Of a stretch of 7,824 nt of DNA, positions 1 through 6,014 are shown piece after piece (the stretch's first letter is position 1; each line of letters begins with the position of its first letter). Source of the DNA: Deltaproteobacteria bacterium (GTDB taxonomy: Bacteria > Desulfobacterota > DSM-4660 > Desulfatiglandales > HGW-15); NCBI GenBank assembly GCA_019308985.1, contig JAFDHB010000158.1, positions 1 to 7,824 on the forward strand. The letters are read 5' to 3'. The notes beneath the pieces were generated by a model that ran no database searches, had not been told where the DNA came from, and worked only from the letters and a program-made list of their open reading frames with translations. A program made the position numbers and the translations under genes.

Positions 1-205
1 CGGCCTTCTCCCCAGTTCAATGCCTTTCCTAACATAGAATGCATATCGCTTTCTAGCTTCATCAACCCTTGTTCCAAAAAAACCTAAAACATATTCAACA
101 TCTTGCCATTCCCTATCCATCTTTCCCATCAGCACACTATGCCCGCAGTATGGGTACCGAGCCAATTCCTTCAAATCAGCCACTACCTTTGCCCTCAAGG
201 GATTT

Positions 206-248
206 ACCCTGTTAAACAGGGTTCCCTTCGGGAAATTTAACAGGGTGA
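206..248. repeat. 43-bp palindromic insertion inside the RAYT gene
   Basis: Removing these 43 bases restores the reading frame across codon 122 (YIHLNP) of the transposase. The segment contains the palindrome CCCTGTTAAACAGGG (207-221), then the hairpin TTCCC-TTC-GGGAA (222-234), then ATTTAACAGGG (235-245). It shares its CCCTGTTA / AACAGGG ends and GGGAA core with the second insertion at 335-362. The exact ends are ambiguous by a base or two. It is probably a small mobile or REP-like palindrome; no name is recognised. Confidence 0.8.
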
Positions 249-334
249 AAATGAATATACCGTACCAGCTCTTGCAAATAGCTGTCTTCCTGACAAACGA
301 TGGACTTATACCTGTTTTGGAAAAGCGGCCCGTG

Positions 335-362
335 CCTGCCCTGTTAGGGAACTCTGACAGGG
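335..362. repeat. 28-bp palindromic insertion inside the RAYT gene
   Basis: Removing these 28 bases joins NRRHKR directly to HGPLFQNRYKS, the usual family sequence. The core has imperfect arms CCCTGTTA and TGACAGGG around GGGAACTC. One arm matches the CCCTGTTA/TAACAGGG end of the 206-248 element and the centre shares GGGAA, so the two insertions look like members of one family. Confidence 0.75.
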
Positions 363-647
363 ACGCTTGTGCCTCCTATTGTACGATACCGCATACCCTG
401 TGAGCAATCTTCTTATTAGAGCCCCAATACCGCCAGGACCGCTTCTCAATAAGAAGTGTGCGTGGTTTGGTAGAAATGACCATGCATAGCATTTGGTCTT
501 GGTTTCAGGAAGGAGAACAGAAAGCCGCTCAATGAAGTTTTCCCGATCCTTATCATCATTGAATATCCTTCGGCGCTCTATTCCTCTGACCATGATATGA
601 TGCAAGAGGCCGGGGCTATCTAGTCGGGCTATCCTGGGCATGCCGGC

Positions 648-676
648 AAAATACTCCCACATAGACCTTATGTCAA
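648..676 (-). promoter_or_regulatory. Putative sigma70-type promoter of the RAYT gene
   Basis: On the minus strand, TTGACA (676-671, perfect -35) is followed by a 17-bp spacer and TATTTT (653-648, 4 of 6 matches to a -10). The MPRIAR ATG at 641 lies only six bases beyond the -10, so transcription would start at or next to the A of the start codon. That would make the message leaderless. No strong Shine-Dalgarno sits at normal spacing; GGGAG is 12 bases upstream of the ATG. This is a pattern match only. Confidence 0.45.
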
Positions 677-787
677 GTTATTTAATTATTGACGGTCGTC
701 CCCCTTCACTCCTTTCCGTACTCTGTTTAAAGGTTTGTTAATTATCATTCCCCCTGATGACATTGCGCCTAAGAGAGCCCTGCTTCA

Positions 788-933
788 TCATTGATGCAGG
801 AATCTAGGTCCTGGACCTTTGGCCTCTTTGAAAAATTCCTGGGAACCGCCATACACTACCCATCCGACAGGATCGTCCGGATCTCTGACAACCCTCTTGG
901 TGTCTCTCGACGCCTCGGGATCCTTTTCGCTGG
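788..933 (-). other. Open, protein-like tail downstream of rdhB; possible gene remnant
   Basis: In the frame shifted from rdhB, the minus strand stays open past the rdhB stop and reads DLTSEKDPEASRDTKRVVRD, later GWVVYGGSQEFFKEA, ending at TGA (790-788). The residue composition looks protein-like rather than random, but no homology is recognised and there is no convincing ATG/RBS of its own. The upstream part of the same frame lies inside rdhB and is judged a shadow. A weak hairpin (CCTGC...GCAGG, 779-800, one mismatch, 4-base loop) straddles the stop and has no T-tract. It could be a decayed gene end or a short undetected ORF with a non-ATG start. The rest of the gap, 663-787, shows no gene. 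Confidence 0.25.
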
Positions 934-1218
934 TTAAATCAAAAACCAGATAACGGCCCCTAGGAGGACACAGAGGGCCAGGTGAAATCCCAGGAACCTG
1001 TACCATGCACCGGGCTCTTTTTCGGCCAGCAGAGTGAAACTTCCGGCAAAAGTGAAACTGACCAGGAGGTACCATAAAGCCGCAAGGATCCACTTCCACC
1101 AGGTCATCTGCAGTCCGAGGTCTTCGGCCCAGATCGGCGCACCGGCAATGATCAGGGCATAGATCAGGCCGATGACGGTCCAGAATATCGGTCTAACCAT
1201 GGTTGAATAGATAAACAT
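934..1218 (-). CDS. rdhB: RdhB-like reductive dehalogenase membrane anchor
   Basis: RdhB proteins are small integral membrane proteins that tether the catalytic RdhA subunit to the cytoplasmic membrane. This one has 94 residues and three hydrophobic segments at about 11-30, 41-63 and 74-94. It has a WWKW stretch before helix 2 and LLAEKEPGAW after it, resembling the W-x-W and E-x-EP features of RdhB. The start at 1218 is supported by AAAGGAG six bases upstream, placed right after the rdhA stop, so the two genes are 13 bp apart and probably translationally coupled. The order rdhA then rdhB is the usual one. Length, topology and position agree with RdhB; the sequence is short and divergent, so the family call rests partly on context. 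Confidence 0.78.
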   Translation of the reverse strand: MFIYSTMVRPIFWTVIGLIYALIIAGAPIWAEDLGLQMTWWKWILAALWYLLVSFTFAGSFTLLAEKEPGAWYRFLGFHLALCVLLGAVIWFLI

Positions 1219-1231
1219 CGCATGCTCCTTT

Positions 1232-2809
1232 CTACCAGGTCTTTTTCACGTTGAACCATTCCTCTGTCTTGAGCCAGTCAGGCGGTTCATGATAGGTTTT
1301 GTTGGTCGGAGGGAGGAAATCCCGAGCCTTGGGATACTTAAAGAAGGCCTTCTGCATCCAGAGCAGCATGCTGGATACGGTATCTGTCGGATCCCTGGGA
1401 TCTATCTGGCGGGATAGGGAATGGAGCCAGTTGTTCTTGCGGCTGTAGGGGCAAACCGCAAGACAGATGCGACATCCCCGCCCAATCTTGCTCCCCGCTA
1501 TACTCGCCCAGGTATTGAAACAGAGTTCATCCTTGATCTTCCATCGCTTGTAGCCATAAACCACACCCGGCTCATCAGCATGAGGGATTGCTCCCGTTGG
1601 ACATTCTTCAGCGCAAATTCTACACTTCCTGCAAAATTCCTGGACACCGAAATCAATAGGCTTGTCTACCGTCATGGGGATATTGGTGGTCACACAGGCC
1701 AATCGCGCATTGCCACCTGTCTCAGGTGTTATGCAAAGCCCGGTTCGTCCCTGCTGTCCCAGACCGGCATCGATAGCAATTGGCGGCATCATGAGATCGT
1801 AGTAGTAGGGAGGCACATGGGACCTCGCTGGATAGCCCAATTCATGGATGAAAGCCTCCAACCTCCCAGCTATAATTCGACAGTAGGAATAGGCATCAAA
1901 GGAGGTTCCGTAATTCGGATTGACATAGAACATATCCCATTCATGCGTCGTTGCGAAGACAATTGCATACTCCCAGTGTTTTGGAACCTCCCACGGTCCC
2001 TCACCAACTCCCCGTAAATGTCCCTGATAGCACCAGTCAGGATTGAGCTTTGTAATACCCACCAGGGTGGCGCCAAAAGAATGGGTGATTTTCTTGATCA
2101 ACTGCGCTGCATGATCAGGGCTTCTAAATTCAAGGGGTTTTTCCCTGTGAATACCTCGAAAATCCCACTCTTCGGGAGGACCCTGCGGTTCAGGCGGATA
2201 CATGGCTGTCTCCGCCCAAGGGTGTCCCTGCCAGTCTTCAAAAATACTCCCCAGTGCATTGGACCATGCGTCAATAATGGCATACCTGTCCGCATACTTA
2301 GGCCACTCCTCCTGTTGCTTCTTGATCAGGCGAAAGGCCTCCAGTGTCAGTTTGTATTTTTCGTCATGTTCCAAAAAGAAGGATTTATAGGGCTCGGGGA
2401 GCGCTCCTGGACCTTTATCGGGCAGCCACTTGGGCGGGGAACCGTCGGGAGGCATCATCAGGTGCATCAGGGTCCCTAAACGGCCGTTGATGTTTTCCTC
2501 CCAATTGACACGACGTGTTTTGTCGGTCACACCATAGGTGGGCTTGTCCTTGCGGAAGGGCTTTCGATTGAAAAACATGGCCGCCCCATGTGTGTATCTC
2601 TCCCACCCGGTATAGGAATCGTAACTCTTCCCTGCGTAGTATCCCGCGATTGAAATTCCGACGATCCCCAAAATGGCGCCGATGGCCGCTCCCGATTTGA
2701 GAAGGGCCCTGGAGACTCCCCCTTCGGCAAAGGCGAGGTCACAGAAACCTAATATCAAGAATAAGAACAGGAATATCCCCGGCAACCAGACCAATTTCTT
2801 TTGAGACAT
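1232..2809 (-). CDS. rdhA: Reductive dehalogenase RdhA homologue with N-terminal transmembrane helices
   Basis: RdhA enzymes use a corrinoid and two [4Fe-4S] clusters to remove halogens reductively. The 525 residues start with two hydrophobic segments (about 7-28 and 33-57) and have no twin-arginine signal. The catalytic domain follows. Hallmarks are IAIDAGLGQQGRTGLCITPE (345-364), DKPIDFGVQEF (382-392), cluster 1 C393-C396-C399-C403 in CRKCRICAEECP, and cluster 2 C430, C446, C449, C453 with GCRICLAVCP. Arg355 of GxxGR is conserved. The usual catalytic Tyr of the E-M-x-Y motif appears as Met293 in HEWDM, with Tyr295 nearby. The AFA-EGG at 26-31 could also be read as a Sec cleavage site, but helix 2 and the cytoplasmic assembly of corrinoid enzymes favour a membrane-held, cytoplasm-facing protein. 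RBS GGGGAGG lies 6 bp upstream. The RdhA family call is firm; the substrate is unknown. Confidence 0.93.
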   Translation of the reverse strand: MSQKKLVWLPGIFLFLFLILGFCDLAFAEGGVSRALLKSGAAIGAILGIVGISIAGYYAGKSYDSYTGWERYTHGAAMFFNRKPFRKDKPTYGVTDKTRRVNWEENINGRLGTLMHLMMPPDGSPPKWLPDKGPGALPEPYKSFFLEHDEKYKLTLEAFRLIKKQQEEWPKYADRYAIIDAWSNALGSIFEDWQGHPWAETAMYPPEPQGPPEEWDFRGIHREKPLEFRSPDHAAQLIKKITHSFGATLVGITKLNPDWCYQGHLRGVGEGPWEVPKHWEYAIVFATTHEWDMFYVNPNYGTSFDAYSYCRIIAGRLEAFIHELGYPARSHVPPYYYDLMMPPIAIDAGLGQQGRTGLCITPETGGNARLACVTTNIPMTVDKPIDFGVQEFCRKCRICAEECPTGAIPHADEPGVVYGYKRWKIKDELCFNTWASIAGSKIGRGCRICLAVCPYSRKNNWLHSLSRQIDPRDPTDTVSSMLLWMQKAFFKYPKARDFLPPTNKTYHEPPDWLKTEEWFNVKKTW

Positions 2810-2815
2810 GTCGTT

Positions 2816-2822
2816 CCTCCCC
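2816..2822 (-). promoter_or_regulatory. Ribosome binding site of the membrane-type rdhA, embedded in a gene remnant
   Basis: GGGGAGG sits six bases before the ATG at 2809 and fixes the start. The same bases encode part of the VNKRGG end of the binding-protein fragment, so the signal that starts rdhA translation lies within captured coding sequence. Confidence 0.8.
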
Positions 2823-2934
2823 TTTTATTGACATCGGCCGTCGCCTGTTCATAGGCCCATGCCTGTTCCTGTGCAGCCATTGCCAGCATGCCGGTCATGG
2901 ACAGATGCGTGCCGATGACAATTTCCTTTTCCAT
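2816..2934 (-). pseudogene. Fragment of a branched-chain amino acid ABC transporter binding protein (LivK / Peripla_BP_6)
   Basis: The minus strand reads MEKEIVIGTHLSMTGMLAMA followed by AQEQAWAYEQATADVNKRGG. This matches the start of the mature region of LivK-type periplasmic binding proteins (IxIGxxxxxTGxxAxxGxxxxxGxxxAxxxxNxxGG). Only about 40 residues remain. The signal peptide is missing at one end and the rest (typically more than 300 residues) is missing at the other, where rdhA begins. It is out of frame with the dehydrogenase fragment upstream and with rdhA downstream. It therefore looks like a deletion or recombination relic, with no function as a transporter component. Confidence 0.72.
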
Positions 2935-2939
2935 CTTGC

Positions 2940-3049
2940 ACATTGGCGACAACAATCTTCGCCCCTTCCCGGGCAAACCCAAAGGCAAAAGCAGCGCCAA
3001 TACCCTGAGCCGCCCCTGTAATGACCGCAACCTTGTCCTTCAGCTTCAT
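2940..3049 (-). pseudogene. 5' fragment of a short-chain dehydrogenase/reductase (SDR, FabG-like)
   Basis: The sequence begins MKLKDKVAVITGAAQGIGAA and continues to about AREGAKIVVANV. This is the first beta-alpha-beta unit of an SDR, with the nucleotide-binding TGxxxGIG motif at residues 11-18. Homology stops at about residue 37 of a normal ~250. Translation would run on out of register to a stop at 2849, giving a 66-residue product. A strong Shine-Dalgarno, AGGAGG, lies six bases before the ATG, so the original start signals survive. The fragment is joined to the LivK remnant at about 2935-2940. It probably retains the old gene's promoter and leader, which may now drive the rdhA-rdhB operon (inference). 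Confidence 0.75.
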
Positions 3050-3303
3050 GATTTTCCTCCTGTTGTGTTTTGATTTCGTCAAACCAGTTTGTTTATCCTG
3101 ATCAATTGAAAAGCACTGAACTTACAATAACGAATTTTTCATAAAAGGAATTCAAAGGCAAGACTGGACTATTACATAAATAATACGGTATAAAATACCG
3201 TATTATTAGAACGCAGGGAGAAGGTTCCAACTTTGGTTTTTTCTTTTGACTCCTGGTCAAAGGAGCACAAGACCGGGATGACTTTCTTTGGGAGGATTCT
3301 GCA
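3050..3303. promoter_or_regulatory. Divergent regulatory region between the rdhAB unit and the PAS-LuxR gene
   Basis: These 254 bases hold no gene. They carry the start signals of the minus-strand SDR remnant/rdhAB unit and of the plus-strand regulator. The regulator's Shine-Dalgarno GGGAGG (3290-3295) is eight bases before its ATG. A perfect inverted repeat lies at 3179-3207. A smaller one, TTTGAC-tcctg-GTCAAA, lies at 3245-3261. No -35/-10 pair convincing enough to call was found in either direction. Confidence 0.6.
3179..3207. promoter_or_regulatory. Perfect 13+13 bp inverted repeat, putative operator
   Basis: AATAATACGGTAT (3179-3191), spacer AAA, then ATACCGTATTATT (3195-3207): every arm base is complementary. 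It lies 97 bp before the PAS-LuxR start and 130 bp before the SDR remnant start, a position suited to controlling both directions. The right half TACCGTATTA (3196-3205) recurs with one mismatch, as TACCCTATTA, at 4608-4617 upstream of the second rdhA. That makes an operator for the neighbouring LuxR-type protein the simplest reading (inference). No T-tract suggests a terminator. Confidence 0.65.
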
Positions 3304-4602
3304 ATGAATAAAGAAGAAAAGATGAGGGATGAGCCGGGCAGAAGTATTGGTTCTGAGTATCATGATGCGTTTGAGATGAGATTATTCCAGGAACGGACCA
3401 GGTATGAAAATGAAGAATTGAGAAAATTCAAGGCTATCTCAGAGAAGGCAGGTCACGGTATTGCGATGAGAAACCTTGATGGTAAATTCATTTATGTCAA
3501 CGAGGCCTACGCTCGAATGCACGGATACACCGTTAAAGAGATGCTCGGTAAAGGTCTTTCTTTGATACACAATGGGGAACAGATCGAACGTGTAAGGGAA
3601 CTAAGAGAACAGAGTGGGGGAAACTACGTTGCGGAGATCGGACACAGGAGGAAAGACGGTTCATTTTTCCCGGCACTGGTGAACGGTTCGACGATAACTG
3701 ATGAGGATGGGGTCCCACTCTATTACTCCGCCACCGTTATTGACATCACCGAACTGAAAAAAAAGGAGGATGAACTCCGGAGAGAAAAACAGCGTATTGA
3801 AATGATCCTCCAGACGACCATGAACGGTTTTTATCTCATCGACATGGAGGGGAAGATCCTGGACACGAATCTCGCAGCCTGCCAGATCACAGGGTATGAT
3901 CGTGACGAGCTCATCGGAGCGCCTGTCCGCAGTTTTTACGCGGGAGGAACCGAAGAAGACGCTACGGATCACGCGAAGAAAGTCATGAAAGAAGGTTCCC
4001 ATCGTTTTGAGGTGAGGCACAAACACAAAGACGGGCATATACTGGACCTTGAATTCAGCACGAACTATGTGAACTTGGGAAATGAGAGTTTTTTCTTTGT
4101 CTTTTTCAGGGACATCACGGAAATGAAAAGGACCTCACAGGCCCTCAAAGGGAATCAGGAAGAACTTGAAAGGAAGAATTTTGAGCTTGAGGAGATGAAC
4201 TCCACACTCAAGATCTTGCTTCGCAAGAGAGAGCAGGACAAACTGGAGGTCGAAGACAACCTTCTAACCAATGTCAGAGACCTTGTCATGCCCATCCTCG
4301 AACGATTAAAGAGAATATCCACCGACAAGAAACAAGTTGCCTATTTGAATATCCTGGAAGGGAATCACACAAACATCATCTCACCTTTTACCCGTAGGTT
4401 GAATGCACAGTTCATGAGCCTCAGTCCGACTGAAATTCAGGTCGCGAATCTCGTCAAGGACGGAAAAACAAGCAAAGAAATTGCAGAGTTAATGAATCTT
4501 TCTCCCAGAACCGTAGAATTTCACAGGGACAGGATTCGGAGGAAGGTCGGGATCAAAAACGAAAAAGCAAATCTCAGATCCTTCCTTCTGTCCATGCAGT
4601 AA
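3304..4602 (+). CDS. PAS-PAS-LuxR transcriptional regulator
   Basis: The protein (432 aa) has two PAS domains, at about 40-150 and 162-275. Each ends in a typical DIT-E motif (DITELKKK, DITEMKRT) and contains the Y-V-N-E-A or D-T-N-L-A helix. A charged coiled-coil linker follows (about 276-335), then a LuxR/GerE helix-turn-helix at about 372-428 (LSPTEIQVANLVKDGKTSKE, LSPRTVEFHRDRIRRKVGI). No receiver, kinase or membrane segment is visible, so it is probably a cytoplasmic one-component sensor-regulator whose PAS domains bind a ligand, heme or flavin. This architecture and linker are common in Desulfobacterota. The gene lies between the two dehalogenase units, divergent from rdhAB and co-directional with the second rdhA. 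Control of both is inferred from position and from the shared half-site. The start is supported by GGGAGG at 3290-3295. Confidence 0.9.
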   Translation: MNKEEKMRDEPGRSIGSEYHDAFEMRLFQERTRYENEELRKFKAISEKAGHGIAMRNLDGKFIYVNEAYARMHGYTVKEMLGKGLSLIHNGEQIERVRELREQSGGNYVAEIGHRRKDGSFFPALVNGSTITDEDGVPLYYSATVIDITELKKKEDELRREKQRIEMILQTTMNGFYLIDMEGKILDTNLAACQITGYDRDELIGAPVRSFYAGGTEEDATDHAKKVMKEGSHRFEVRHKHKDGHILDLEFSTNYVNLGNESFFFVFFRDITEMKRTSQALKGNQEELERKNFELEEMNSTLKILLRKREQDKLEVEDNLLTNVRDLVMPILERLKRISTDKKQVAYLNILEGNHTNIISPFTRRLNAQFMSLSPTEIQVANLVKDGKTSKEIAELMNLSPRTVEFHRDRIRRKVGIKNEKANLRSFLLSMQ

Positions 4603-4607
4603 TGCGG

Positions 4608-4624
4608 TACCCTATTACGTAATA
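4608..4624. promoter_or_regulatory. Palindrome upstream of the second rdhA, putative regulator site
   Basis: TATTACGTAATA (4613-4624) is a perfect 12-bp palindrome. With the preceding bases it forms TACCCTATTA (4608-4617), a 9 of 10 match to the half-site TACCGTATTA of the operator at 3196-3205. It begins six bases after the regulator's stop codon and ends about 20 bp before the proposed -35 of rdhA. A second partial copy, TAATATACAGGTA, follows at 4620-4632. Confidence 0.45.
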
Positions 4625-4643
4625 TACAGGTAATAATCAGGGG

Positions 4644-4673
4644 TTGCATTTTTCCTCTTTGCCTGCCAAATAT
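4644..4673 (+). promoter_or_regulatory. Possible promoter of the second rdhA
   Basis: TTGCAT (4644-4649) and AAATAT (4668-4673) are separated by 18 bp and resemble weak -35 and -10 boxes. The implied transcription start near 4680 leaves a leader of about 80 bases. The palindrome centred at 4618.5 would then sit about 60 bp upstream of the start, a position where activators often bind. A weak promoter fits an activated gene, but the match itself is modest. Confidence 0.3.
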
Positions 4674-4760
4674 AGTCCTGGTTTTTCGAGCGCAGGAAAA
4701 AAATCTTAGCTGCCTTCTGACATCTCTGATACGGTCCGCAAAAGTTGGAGGGAACCCCTG

Positions 4761-6014
4761 ATGTATGAAGAAGACAGAAATTGGTGGAAGAAATTTCATA
4801 AAGGTCTGAGGGAACAATCCCGCTTCATCAGTTGCAATCCGGCGCCCGAAGTGGACCATCCGACCTATGAAATTGTGGGAAAGATCGAACGGGTGGACCA
4901 GAGGGACACGATGCAGTCCCGGATGATGCTCAAGGACCCGGAAAGTCCAGAATACAAAGATTATTACAGCCGACACCCCGAACTGAAGGAGATCGATGAC
5001 GATAATCGAGAAAAGCTCAAGAAATCCCTGAAGCGCCACTTTGAGACAGACCCCCTGGGGGCCCATTTCCAGTCAAACATATTCGCTACTCGTCATCTGC
5101 TCGGCCTACCTGAGGTCATAGACCCCGGCAAAGAAGGGACCCCCCTCTGGCAGACCATGGAGACTGACATGTCCAAAATTACACCAGAGGAGAGGACATG
5201 GCGAATCAAGGACTATGCCCTGGTCCTCGGGGCTTCGAAAGTAAGAGTGGGTCACCTGAAAAAGGAGTGGGTCTACACCCATTATGCCCATCCCTACAGC
5301 CCCTACCCCTACGGCAAGCCGGTGGATGACATGGACTACCCTTTCATCATCTGTTTGGCTATGAGGCAGAATCTGGCCATGATGCGTCACAGGGACCACT
5401 ACGTCGTCTGCATAGAAATCGGCCTTCGCTACAGCCTCACGTCGGTAATAGCCATCACCCTGGCCAATCTGATCCGGTCCTGGGGATTTCGGGCACGGGC
5501 CCTGCCTCCGGAAAACTCGCCCTACATGGTGCCGCCCATGTTCATCGATGCGGGCATGGGGGAGCAGGGCCGCATGGGGATCTGCGTGACCAAGGAGTTC
5601 GGCAACAATTTCCGCCCGGCAGCGGTGGCGACCGATATGCCCCTGATCGTGGACAAACCCGTGGATTTCGGTCTCCAGGACTTTTGCGACAAATGCATGG
5701 TCTGTGCGGATGCCTGCCCGTCGGGTGCCATTGCCAAGGAGAGAACGGTTCGACGAGGCGTGAGGCGATGGCAGGTGAACGACCAGAAGTGCCGCGCCTA
5801 CTGGAACCATTTGGGCGGCCCCTGCGCCATCTGCCAGGCGGCCTGCCCCTGGAACTTCGAGAGCACCCCCTTTCATAATCTCAACCGTGAACTCAACCAG
5901 CGGTTCAGGATATACAGGAAACCCGCTGTCTGGGGGTTCAAGCTCTTTTATGAAAGAAAGGAGTGGGACCCCAATCCTCAATGGGCCTATAACCCGAGGG
6001 GCAGACCTAGGTAG
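4761..6014 (+). CDS. rdhA: Soluble reductive dehalogenase homologue (RdhA) without Tat signal or membrane anchor
   Basis: This 417-residue protein has the RdhA core. It contains FIDAGMGEQGRMGICVTKEF (261-280) and DKPVDFGLQDF (298-308). Cluster 1 is C309-C312-C315-C319 (CDKCMVCADACP). Cluster 2 is C344, C355, C358, C362 (CAICQAACPW). It begins directly with a hydrophilic segment (MYEEDRNWWKKFHKGLREQ), so it should be cytoplasmic. HPTYEIVGKIERVDQRD (33-49) aligns with KPTYGVTDKTRRVNWEE in the other RdhA. Arg271 of GxxGR is present. Where most RdhAs have the catalytic Tyr, MRQNLAMM appears to place Leu205, though alignment by eye is uncertain. GGAGGG eight bases upstream supports the start. No rdhB follows. 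QueG was considered, but the DKPVDFG signature and the long N-terminal part favour RdhA. The substrate is unknown. Confidence 0.9.
   Translation: MYEEDRNWWKKFHKGLREQSRFISCNPAPEVDHPTYEIVGKIERVDQRDTMQSRMMLKDPESPEYKDYYSRHPELKEIDDDNREKLKKSLKRHFETDPLGAHFQSNIFATRHLLGLPEVIDPGKEGTPLWQTMETDMSKITPEERTWRIKDYALVLGASKVRVGHLKKEWVYTHYAHPYSPYPYGKPVDDMDYPFIICLAMRQNLAMMRHRDHYVVCIEIGLRYSLTSVIAITLANLIRSWGFRARALPPENSPYMVPPMFIDAGMGEQGRMGICVTKEFGNNFRPAAVATDMPLIVDKPVDFGLQDFCDKCMVCADACPSGAIAKERTVRRGVRRWQVNDQKCRAYWNHLGGPCAICQAACPWNFESTPFHNLNRELNQRFRIYRKPAVWGFKLFYERKEWDPNPQWAYNPRGRPR

Larger units (their letters stand above)
1..641 (-). pseudogene. Interrupted REP-associated tyrosine transposase (RAYT, Y1_Tnp family), partial at window edge
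   Basis: RAYTs are single-domain HUH/tyrosine DNA nickases related to IS200/IS605 TnpA that act on short palindromic repeats. The frame starts with MPRIARLDSPGLLHH and has the HUH motif as NHAH (His60, His62). The frame breaks after NRRHKR (codon 93) and resumes in another frame as HGPLFQNRYKS and LVRYIH. It breaks again inside codon 122 and resumes as NPLRAKVVADLKELARYPYC, continuing to GIELGRRP at the window edge. Taking out 335-362 and 206-248 leaves exactly 570 bases (190 codons) with no stop. The probable nucleophile is Tyr119 in RYIHLNP, by family analogy. The intact remainder suggests recent inactivation. A Met at 662 is an alternative start, but family members normally begin at MPRIAR. 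The C-terminal end lies outside the window. Family assignment is firm; loss of function is inferred from the frameshifts. Confidence 0.87.

Noticed and set aside
779..800. Rho-independent terminator after the rdhAB unit
   Set aside because: The stem has a mismatch and no T-tract follows on the minus strand, so it is not called as a terminator.
1421..2479. Two consecutive plus-strand open frames (198 and 153 codons) opposite the first rdhA
   Set aside because: Both are antisense to the RdhA catalytic domain and show no domain or codon pattern of their own.
3231..3243. CCAACTTTGG followed by six T as a terminator
   Set aside because: Arms of only four bases with a two-base loop are too weak, and no gene ends just upstream.
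4521..5066. Minus-strand frame of 181 codons across the regulator/rdhA junction
   Set aside because: It overlaps both well-supported plus-strand genes and has no homology signal; it is treated as a shadow.
5106..5981. Long minus-strand open frame (291 codons) opposite the second rdhA
   Set aside because: It lies entirely antisense to a well-supported RdhA, is rich in His/Arg/Gly as expected for a shadow of GC-rich coding sequence, and has no recognisable motif.
4761..6014. Epoxyqueuosine reductase (QueG) rather than RdhA
   Set aside because: QueG shares the corrinoid/double 4Fe-4S layout, but the DKPVDFG-x-x-x-FC signature, the long N-terminal region and the second rdhA nearby fit RdhA better.
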